From Phycisphaerales bacterium UBA966 (GTDB lineage Bacteria; Planctomycetota; Phycisphaerae; Phycisphaerales; SM1A02), in assembly GCA_002292895.1 (NCBI GenBank), contig DBCE01000132.1, positions 1-6,786 on the forward strand: 6,786 nt of DNA. Reading direction: 5' to 3'. A program made the position numbers and the translations under genes. This document shows, piece after piece, positions 1-5,772 of this stretch. The first letter of the stretch is position 1. The number at the start of each line of letters is the position of its first letter. Under the pieces are notes generated by a model, which was given only the letters and a program-made list of their open reading frames with translations, was not told the DNA's origin and did not search any database.

Positions 1-824
1 TGGTGATGAAGCCATCGCAATACAAGATGGTGGTGCTCACCAACCTGCAGGGCGACATCGTCAGCGATCTTGCCGCTGGTCTTGTGGGCGGGCTCGGCTT
101 CGCGCCGAGTGCAAACATTGGCCGCAATATCTCCATCTTTGAAGCAGTCCACGGCACCGCGCCGGACATTGCTGGCAAGGGAATTGCCAATCCAACGGCG
201 CTGGTTCTCTCCGGACTGATGATGCTTCGCCACATTGGTCTTGAGAAGCAGGCCGCCACTATTGAGAATGCATTGCTCGCTGCACTTGAGGACGGCGCGC
301 ACACCGGTGACTTTGGCGATCGCAGCAAGCCAACCCTGAACACGCATGCCTTCGTCAAGGAGATTACTGCGCGCCTCGGTCAGGAGCCAAAGACGGTGAA
401 GCCTGCGCCTGCCGGCACAAGCGACCGCATCACGCGGGTAGCGCATCCAAAGCCAGAGTCCGCCATGGTGATGCGAACCTTTACCGACGTGAAGAAGGAA
501 GTCGCCGGACTGGATGTCTATGTAGAAGCCGGGCATCCAGCTGCCGACACCGCGGTGCAGATGCAGCACCTCTGCACAACAAGTCCGTTTCAAATCACTC
601 TCGTTTCCTGCCGCGGAATGCAAGTCTGGCCACGTGGCTCCGCGTTCACCGAGTGCGTCGACTACTGGCGCGTTCGTTTCGAATTGCGTGACGGTCGCAC
701 CGCAACGCAAGCGGACGCCATCGCGTTGCTTGGCATCATCGCCCAACACGCCGTTGTCAGCGAGTATGAGTTGCTGCGCACCTACAACGGAGTGCGCGGA
801 TGGACACTCGCGCAGGGGCAATGA
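1..824 (+). CDS. icd: Isocitrate dehydrogenase with Thermus-type C-terminal extension (5' end outside window)
   Basis: C-terminal 273 residues of an isocitrate/isopropylmalate dehydrogenase-family enzyme; the first whole codon is at base 3 and the true start lies upstream. It should oxidatively decarboxylate isocitrate to 2-oxoglutarate in the TCA cycle, in the cytoplasm. The family signature NLQGDIVSD holds the two metal-binding aspartates (fragment residues 18 and 22, matching E. coli IDH D307 and D311), followed by GGLGFAPSANIG and FEAVHGTAP (46-54). After the catalytic fold, residues from about 155 to the end (DVYVEAGHPA, ISLE-type strands, SCRGMQVWP, final WTLAQGQ) resemble from memory the extra C-terminal domain of Thermus thermophilus IDH, which ends similarly (GFTKAQGED). 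That extension argues against isopropylmalate dehydrogenase. The residues after HGTAP are Asp55, Ile56 and Ala62, the pattern of NAD-using enzymes rather than the Lys/Tyr of NADP-using IDH. The ClC gene follows 35 bases downstream on the same strand. Confidence 0.9.
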   Translation, partial: VMKPSQYKMVVLTNLQGDIVSDLAAGLVGGLGFAPSANIGRNISIFEAVHGTAPDIAGKGIANPTALVLSGLMMLRHIGLEKQAATIENALLAALEDGAHTGDFGDRSKPTLNTHAFVKEITARLGQEPKTVKPAPAGTSDRITRVAHPKPESAMVMRTFTDVKKEVAGLDVYVEAGHPAADTAVQMQHLCTTSPFQITLVSCRGMQVWPRGSAFTECVDYWRVRFELRDGRTATQADAIALLGIIAQHAVVSEYELLRTYNGVRGWTLAQGQ

Positions 825-859
825 ACTGATATGCACCGCCGCGCGCAACAACTCCGCAC

Positions 860-2704
860 ATGAATAGCCGCGAGCCAATCTCTCGGACGAATCGCAATCC
901 ATTCATGGCAGGGCTACTCAGCCCAACGCAGCGTGCGGCTGCCATGTTGCGTCTGGATGCAGACTGGGCATTGGTTGCGTGGGGCGCTGCCATTGGCGTG
1001 ATTGTGGCCTTCTTAGCGCTCGGATTCATTCTGCCCATTCGTTGGGGCGAACACGCACTTGAGTCAGCACTGCGCGGAAGCCGTGAAAGTGCGGCGCTGA
1101 TTATTGCGGTGGCTCCCGTGCTTGGCGCCATTGGGACGGTGATTGTCTTTGCCATTCTTCCGATGCGCCAGCGCGGGCACGGAGTAACGCAAGTGATGTA
1201 CGCGGTGCAGCGAACCAACTCGCGTATCCCGCCACTCTTGGCAGTCCGGCAGTGGCTTGCGTCCACCCTCACCATTGTCTCCGGCGGCAGCGCCGGTCCG
1301 GAAGGACCGATCGTCACCATCGGTGCAACGGTTGGTTCAAACGTCGCCCGTTTCATGTTGCGGCCATCGGCAAGCAACACCAGCACGCTGCTTGGATGCG
1401 GCGCGGCAGCGGGACTTTCTGCGGTATTTGCTGCACCGTTAACAGGCATTTTCTTTGCAGTCGAAGTGGTCCTCAAAGATTTCTCCGCGCGCACCTTTGC
1501 GCCGATCGTGGTTGCTTCCGTACTGGCATTTGCCACCGTGCAAAGCGTGCTGGGACCGGTTGATTCGCTGTTTGGACCAGCGGCACGCGAGATTGGGCCA
1601 CGCCTCACCGGCATGACTATGGGGCTTGCGCCATTCTTCATGGTGCTCGCCCTGCTGTGTGCAGTGGGCGCGGTGTTCTTTATGCGTTCGTTTGAAGTCA
1701 TTGAACGCGCGTTTGTGATTCTTCCGGTGCCGCGCATGTTTAAGCCGATCATTGGCGCCGCCCTGCTGGGGATCGGTGGCGCTGCATGGGTGTGGATGCA
1801 CCCAGAATCTCCACTGCCACCATTCTTTGGCACCGGATACTGGGTGGCGCGCGACCAAATCGAAAACGCCGGACTCGCCACGCCAAACCTCGCCTATGCA
1901 GGCATTCTCATGGTGTGGTTCGTTGGCAAAGTGTTCGCTACTGGCACCACGCTGGGTTCGGGCTCGGCTGGCGGCCTCTTTGCTCCCAGTCTCGCCTGCG
2001 GCGCGATGCTCGGCGGCGCATTCGCGGAAACACTGCGCGCCGCGGGCTTCCAATCAACGCCATCGTCAGAATTAGTACTTGCCGGCATGGGCTGCATGGT
2101 GGCCGCCACCACACACGCCCCGCTTGCCGGCGCGATGCTTGTCTATGAACTGTGCCACCAAGAGTCGGTGATCCTTCCGGTGCTGCTTGCCACGGTGATC
2201 TCCACACTTGCGTGTCGCGCCATGCATCCATTCAGCGTGTACACGGCTGGATTGGCTGCGCTCGGCGTGCGCCAAGGTGTCGTCGCGGATCTGGTGGAGT
2301 TGCGCAAGATGGCGGTGCGCCAAGTTGCGCAACTTCCCGGCGTGGTCATCCTTGATAGTGCGTCCGGTACCGCGCTTCTTGAACTGGCAGAGAAGCACGG
2401 TGCGCACGATGCGGTGGTGATTGACACCGACGGCTGCTATCGCGGCATGATTACTGCGCGTGAATTGCAATCGGCGCTGCTTGCTCGCGAAGCGCTTTCT
2501 GCCACGGTTGCTTCGGATCTCATGCGCACCGACATCCCTGTCACCACCGAAGACGAGTCCATGGAGATCGCATTCCACAAACTCAGTGCGAAAGATATTG
2601 ATGCCATCGCGGTGATTGATGAGCCAAGCAAACGGCTGCTGGGCGTACTGACGCGCGAGCGCTTGTTACAGGCGTACGGCGGCGAACTGCCAATCAACAA
2701 CTAA
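860..2704 (+). CDS. ClC-family chloride channel/antiporter with C-terminal CBS pair
   Basis: A 614-residue inner-membrane anion transporter of the voltage-gated chloride channel (ClC) family. Three anion-pathway motifs are visible: GHGVT at 106-110 (the GSGIP position), GPEGP at 146-150, and GGLFAP at 371-376. E148 is the external gating glutamate. E202, in the APLTGIFFAVE stretch, sits where the internal proton-relay glutamate of E. coli ClC-ec1 lies, so H+/Cl- exchange is more likely than a pure channel. Y461 in SVYTAGL is a candidate for the inner-gate tyrosine. The membrane part runs from about residue 36 to 465. Residues 485-545 and 548-612 form two CBS motifs that usually bind adenine nucleotides and regulate transport. 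The ATG at 860 has no clear Shine-Dalgarno; ATG 905 (residue 16) is an alternative still ahead of the first helix. The gene lies 35 bases after IDH, possibly co-transcribed. Substrate is presumed chloride; fluoride carriers of the ClC-F branch lack this architecture. Confidence 0.93.
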   Translation: MNSREPISRTNRNPFMAGLLSPTQRAAAMLRLDADWALVAWGAAIGVIVAFLALGFILPIRWGEHALESALRGSRESAALIIAVAPVLGAIGTVIVFAILPMRQRGHGVTQVMYAVQRTNSRIPPLLAVRQWLASTLTIVSGGSAGPEGPIVTIGATVGSNVARFMLRPSASNTSTLLGCGAAAGLSAVFAAPLTGIFFAVEVVLKDFSARTFAPIVVASVLAFATVQSVLGPVDSLFGPAAREIGPRLTGMTMGLAPFFMVLALLCAVGAVFFMRSFEVIERAFVILPVPRMFKPIIGAALLGIGGAAWVWMHPESPLPPFFGTGYWVARDQIENAGLATPNLAYAGILMVWFVGKVFATGTTLGSGSAGGLFAPSLACGAMLGGAFAETLRAAGFQSTPSSELVLAGMGCMVAATTHAPLAGAMLVYELCHQESVILPVLLATVISTLACRAMHPFSVYTAGLAALGVRQGVVADLVELRKMAVRQVAQLPGVVILDSASGTALLELAEKHGAHDAVVIDTDGCYRGMITARELQSALLAREALSATVASDLMRTDIPVTTEDESMEIAFHKLSAKDIDAIAVIDEPSKRLLGVLTRERLLQAYGGELPINN

Positions 2705-4101
2705 TCAATGCGCGGCGCGGCGTGGCGCGTGCCACTCAGATCCTTGCGGCACAAACGCCACCAAGTGATCGCTGCCGCCAAAACGCAGAGCGCGCCCAGC
2801 ACCGCAAAGATTCGATTCGATTCCATTCCTGCATTACGCAAGCCCAGGAACATGGCTGAACCGATCGCCGCCATCATGAAGCTCATTCCGTTGGCGGTTC
2901 CCAAGCATCGCCCGCGTGACTCGTCCGGCGCCAACATTTGCAACATGCTCTGCAATGGGATGATGTAGAAGCCTGCTACCAAACCCGTGCAACTCACCAG
3001 AATGGCAACATTGGTGTACGTGGGCGTCAGCAGCCCAAGCGCAAGAAATCCAGCGGCCAGTCCAAGCGCGCCGGCGGGCACAAAGAATCGGCGTCGATGC
3101 GGACGATCAAGCCAAGCCGCCAGCACACAACTCACGCCGATCGAAACTCCCAGGCCACCCATCAAGTAACTCACCTTGGCGTTCGAGACGGCAAGAATCT
3201 GCGAATAATCCGGGAGCACCAAGAGCGCCACTGCTGCCGCAAAGTAGAAGAACGTCCACGCAAGAGCCACTGCAAGAAGCGGCGAATGCGACATTTCGCG
3301 GATGGTGGTCACATAGGTACTGATTGGATTCCACGCACGCGGCAAGGAGGGCATCTGCGGCCGCAACCGCGGCAGCGTTAAGCACGTCAGAAAGCCAACA
3401 AGTACGAGCACCGCAAGTGCAATTCCTGGGAACCATGCGCCCATCGTCGCTGCTGCAATCAATGCACTGCCGCCTGGATCCACAGTACCGCCAGGAGCAA
3501 CAAAGCTCTCCTCCCAGTGATCCGCCAATATGCCTGCCAGAAGTACGCCGAATATGACTGCCACATTCGTGGCCATATTGATCACGCCATTCGCGCGCGC
3601 AATCTCTCGGCGCGCCACCAGCTCCGCAATCATCCCGTATTTCGCTGGACCAAAGAACGCGCTGATGATGGCAAACAAAATCAACGCGGCCATGGCTAGC
3701 CATGCGTGGCCAAATCCAAATCCGAGCGCAGCCAGAATCACTACCCCAAACGCCGCCAACTTCAAGACCACCGTCACGGAGCGTTTGGAATTGCGATCGG
3801 CAATGCGTCCTGCCCACGCCGAAAGCAAGATGAACGGCACCGTAAACGCCACGCCGATCCACCCACCGCCGCCTTGACCAAATACAAGTTCCCAAGGCTT
3901 ACCTGCTGCCACGGCAATGGTGAGAAGCGTCTTCACCACGTTGTCGGTTGACGCCTCTACAAATTGAGTTGCCAACAGCGAAACGAAGCCACGATTCCAA
4001 AGCGGAGGGCTTCCAGCAATACCGCGGTCTTCAGTTGGATCATCGAGCATTTGCCGGTCCACTGTACGTGTCACCGCACCATCGGCTGTCGGCGCGGTCA
4101 C
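2701..4101 (-). CDS. MFS transporter, lysophospholipid transporter LplT-like
   Basis: A 466-residue major facilitator superfamily protein of the inner membrane with about 12 hydrophobic segments, the first beginning near residue 39 (RGFVSLLATQF). The N-terminal half carries an MFS motif-A variant, AGRIADRNSKR (97-107), and GPAKYGMIAEL (151-161) followed by ANGVINMATNVA. This combination is typical of the LplT family, which flips lysophospholipids inward for re-acylation; the acyltransferase partner (Aas) is not in the window, so the substrate is inferred. Start choice: GTG at 4101 overlaps the upstream cyclophilin stop as GTGA and has GGAGG seven bases before it. The open frame reaches back to a GTG at 4158, but those extra 19 residues lie wholly inside the cyclophilin gene. 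An ATG at 4050 would give 449 residues. The stop TAG (2703-2701) overlaps the convergent ClC stop. Confidence is high for MFS, moderate for LplT type. Confidence 0.88.
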   Translation of the reverse strand: MTAPTADGAVTRTVDRQMLDDPTEDRGIAGSPPLWNRGFVSLLATQFVEASTDNVVKTLLTIAVAAGKPWELVFGQGGGGWIGVAFTVPFILLSAWAGRIADRNSKRSVTVVLKLAAFGVVILAALGFGFGHAWLAMAALILFAIISAFFGPAKYGMIAELVARREIARANGVINMATNVAVIFGVLLAGILADHWEESFVAPGGTVDPGGSALIAAATMGAWFPGIALAVLVLVGFLTCLTLPRLRPQMPSLPRAWNPISTYVTTIREMSHSPLLAVALAWTFFYFAAAVALLVLPDYSQILAVSNAKVSYLMGGLGVSIGVSCVLAAWLDRPHRRRFFVPAGALGLAAGFLALGLLTPTYTNVAILVSCTGLVAGFYIIPLQSMLQMLAPDESRGRCLGTANGMSFMMAAIGSAMFLGLRNAGMESNRIFAVLGALCVLAAAITWWRLCRKDLSGTRHAAPRID

Positions 4102-5159
4102 TTCACTGCCTCCGGTCGCACCACACGCTTTGCCGAGCGACCGGCCCCCGGCACCCACGCCGCGGCAGGAATCACCGTTGCACGCTTCACAGAAACTGGA
4201 CTCACTGGCCGTCCGGTTTCAGTATCGGCAATGGCGCCGCGCTCAGTCGCGATGATTGCCTCCGCGCCTTCGATCGCTTCACCGAACGCGCAGTATTGCC
4301 CATCAAGCCGCGCCGTCTCCGCGCGCGTCAGCCCAACAAACCACTGGCTACCGGCACTGTCCGGCCAATCATTGCGAGCCATCGAAAGTACGCCAAAATC
4401 ATGGGCAAGCGTGGACGGCTCAAGTGCAATGTCATATCCGGGTCCACCGTCACCGGTGCCGATCGGGTCGCCACCTTGGATGACAAACGGCGTTCCACCG
4501 CGCCCCTTCGGAACCACGCGGTGAATGATCGTGCCGTCATAGAAACCGCTCGCGGCAAGTTCTACAAAGTTGCGCGCGGTGTTCGGTGCCATGTCAGGGC
4601 GCATGGCAAATCGCATGGCGCCAGCGCTGGTGTCAAACAGCACATCCATATCAACAGCCACACGAAAACCTGAACGCGGCGCGGGATCTTCCTTGCTCCA
4701 GGTTTGCTTCGCTTCCACATGCGCTGCATTGGCAGGATCGAGCAATTGATCGCCCCATCCGATGATGCGCGTAAATTTCGTCTTGCCATCGGGGCGGACA
4801 TCTTGAATGGTGCGAATGGTCGGTCGCCCAAGGAGCGGCACCACCACAAGCGGCGCGTCGGTGGGCACGCCGGCGACAACGGCCTGCACGCGCACGGCGC
4901 TGGGAATGTCGCGGAGGGTGGGCAGCAACGCCGCCAAGTCCAACTCGCCGGCAGGCGCAGCAGCGCGCGCGAGCACCCGCCCGTCCGCATCCATCATGAC
5001 CAATTCGCACGCCGACGCCGCACGAGCGCGAATTTGCCCAGCTGGCCGCGCAAACGCGGCCTCTGGCAGCGGTTCAAGTTGCAGTGCGAACACAGCCACG
5101 AGCGGTAGGAGTGCGCCGATCATCGCAGCAGTATGGCGCGTCCCGTACATTCCTGCCAC
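4098..5159 (-). CDS. Exported cyclophilin-type peptidyl-prolyl cis-trans isomerase
   Basis: A 353-residue protein whose C-terminal half (about 166-330) is a cyclophilin domain that isomerises proline peptide bonds. Seen in order: MAPNTARNFVELA (190-202), FYDGTIIHRVV (206-216), FVIQGGDPIGTG (225-236), GVLSMAR (256-262), GSQWFVGL (270-277) and LDGQYCAFG (286-293). The catalytic arginine is R214 (human CypA R55), with F225 and Q228 matching F60 and Q63, and Q272 and F274 matching Q111 and F113. R285 stands where CypA has the cyclosporin-contacting W121, as non-Trp residues often do in bacteria. A signal peptide is likely: hydrophobic run at 14-28 and an AFA cleavage motif at 35-37, so it should act outside the cytoplasm. 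Residues 38-165 form an unrecognised N-terminal region. Seven residues between P217 and F225 widen the catalytic motif. The GTG start has GGAAGG five bases upstream; ATGs at 5150 and 5123 are alternatives. It heads an operon with the MFS gene. Confidence 0.92.
   Translation of the reverse strand: MAGMYGTRHTAAMIGALLPLVAVFALQLEPLPEAAFARPAGQIRARAASACELVMMDADGRVLARAAAPAGELDLAALLPTLRDIPSAVRVQAVVAGVPTDAPLVVVPLLGRPTIRTIQDVRPDGKTKFTRIIGWGDQLLDPANAAHVEAKQTWSKEDPAPRSGFRVAVDMDVLFDTSAGAMRFAMRPDMAPNTARNFVELAASGFYDGTIIHRVVPKGRGGTPFVIQGGDPIGTGDGGPGYDIALEPSTLAHDFGVLSMARNDWPDSAGSQWFVGLTRAETARLDGQYCAFGEAIEGAEAIIATERGAIADTETGRPVSPVSVKRATVIPAAAWVPGAGRSAKRVVRPEAVK
4109..4113 (-). promoter_or_regulatory. Shine-Dalgarno site for the MFS gene
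   Basis: On the minus strand the sequence reads GGAGG, then seven bases, then GTG at 4101. This is close to ideal spacing and decides the start of the MFS gene. The site lies within the last codons of the cyclophilin gene, so ribosomes ending there could re-initiate (translational coupling). Confidence 0.75.
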
Positions 5160-5161
5160 CG

Positions 5162-5737
5162 ATGCCTTCCCAAGCCCCCATCATTGTGGTCAGCGGACTC
5201 CCTCGCTCAGGTACCAGCCTGGCGATGCAAATGATCCATGCCGGCGGAGTGTCCGCGGTCACTGATGGCCAGCGCGCCAATGACGATGACAATCCGCGCG
5301 GCTACTTTGAGTTTGAGCGCGTCAAGCAACTCAAGTCCGACAAGGGTTGGATTGACGATGCAGCAGGCAAGGTGGTCAAGGTCATCCACATGCTCCTGGC
5401 CGAGCTCCCCGACGACCGCCCGTACCGAGTGATCTTCATGGAGCGCGACGTGCGCGAGGTAGTCAAGAGTCAATCAACCATGCTGGCACGCAGCGGGCGC
5501 ACCGGCGCACAGTTACCACCCGAGCGGCTGATGGCAATCTACGAACAGCAACTGAAGGTCGTGGAGCAGTGGCTTGCTGCGCGCCCGAACTTTCAAGTAC
5601 TGCGCATTCCCTACGCCGCGCTGGTTGCCAATCCTCAAGCGTTCGTTCCGCAGATCAATGCGTTTCTTGGGGGCACGCTCAACGAGCAGCTGATGTGCGC
5701 GGCTGTCGACCCGAGTTTGCATCGCAACAAGGCGTGA
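5162..5737 (+). CDS. Small P-loop sulfotransferase-family protein
   Basis: A 191-residue soluble protein with the PAPS-binding signature of sulfotransferases. The 5'-phosphosulfate loop is GLPRSGTSL at 12-20, on the first strand (IIVVS). The 3'-phosphate-binding motif is MERDVREVVKSQ at 93-104, where R95 and S103 have the same eight-residue spacing as R130/S138 of mammalian estrogen sulfotransferase. NPRGYFEFE (44-52) is a substrate-side motif common to bacterial members. The protein would transfer sulfate from PAPS to an acceptor that cannot be named from sequence. The start at ATG 5162 is chosen because the P-loop strand begins there; the open frame runs back to 5084 but that part lies inside the cyclophilin gene. 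No Shine-Dalgarno is visible. It is shorter than many family members (about 250-300 residues). It is divergent from the cyclophilin gene, two bases away, and convergent with the sulfatase. A plain P-loop kinase-like protein is the alternative. Confidence 0.85.
   Translation: MPSQAPIIVVSGLPRSGTSLAMQMIHAGGVSAVTDGQRANDDDNPRGYFEFERVKQLKSDKGWIDDAAGKVVKVIHMLLAELPDDRPYRVIFMERDVREVVKSQSTMLARSGRTGAQLPPERLMAIYEQQLKVVEQWLAARPNFQVLRIPYAALVANPQAFVPQINAFLGGTLNEQLMCAAVDPSLHRNKA
5165..5170 (-). promoter_or_regulatory. Candidate Shine-Dalgarno site for the cyclophilin gene
   Basis: The minus strand reads GGAAGG followed by five bases and the GTG at 5159. It favours that start over the ATG at 5150 (spacing 14) and the ATG at 5123, which has no visible site. 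The site overlaps codons 2-3 of the divergent sulfotransferase gene. It is a modest match, so the choice of start is not certain. Confidence 0.45.
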
Positions 5738-5772
5738 ACATCGGCGACGGTTGGATCATCGCAGCGCATCAC

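Noticed and set aside
757..1881. Long minus-strand open frame (374 codons) opposite the ClC gene
   Set aside because: Its product is rich in Ala, Ser, Thr, Arg and Pro with no known motif, and it lies antisense to a clearly recognised ClC protein. It is a composition-driven shadow.
2711..2745. Possible terminator hairpin in the GC-rich 3' end of the MFS gene
   Set aside because: Only a four-base stem (TGGC/GCCA) could be found, with no T run on either strand, and the region is coding.
3107..3895. Minus-strand open frame of 262 codons in another frame of the MFS gene
   Set aside because: It lies inside the recognised MFS coding sequence on the same strand and is rich in Cys, Trp and Arg, so it is an out-of-frame shadow.
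4102..4158. Nineteen-residue N-terminal extension of the MFS protein from GTG 4158
   Set aside because: The GTG at 4101 has a well-spaced GGAGG and a standard GTGA overlap, whereas 4158 lies deep in the cyclophilin gene with no such support.
3948..4673. Plus-strand open frame of 241 codons across the MFS/cyclophilin junction
   Set aside because: It is antisense to two recognised genes, has no domain-like features and is rich in Arg, His and Pro, as expected of a shadow frame.
5084..5161. N-terminal extension of the sulfotransferase back to 5084
   Set aside because: It overlaps the cyclophilin signal-peptide region, is basic and featureless, and the P-loop strand normally begins a few residues from the start, as it does from ATG 5162.
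5738..5772. Possible bidirectional terminator between sulfotransferase and sulfatase
   Set aside because: No inverted repeat of useful length and no T run is visible in these 35 bases.
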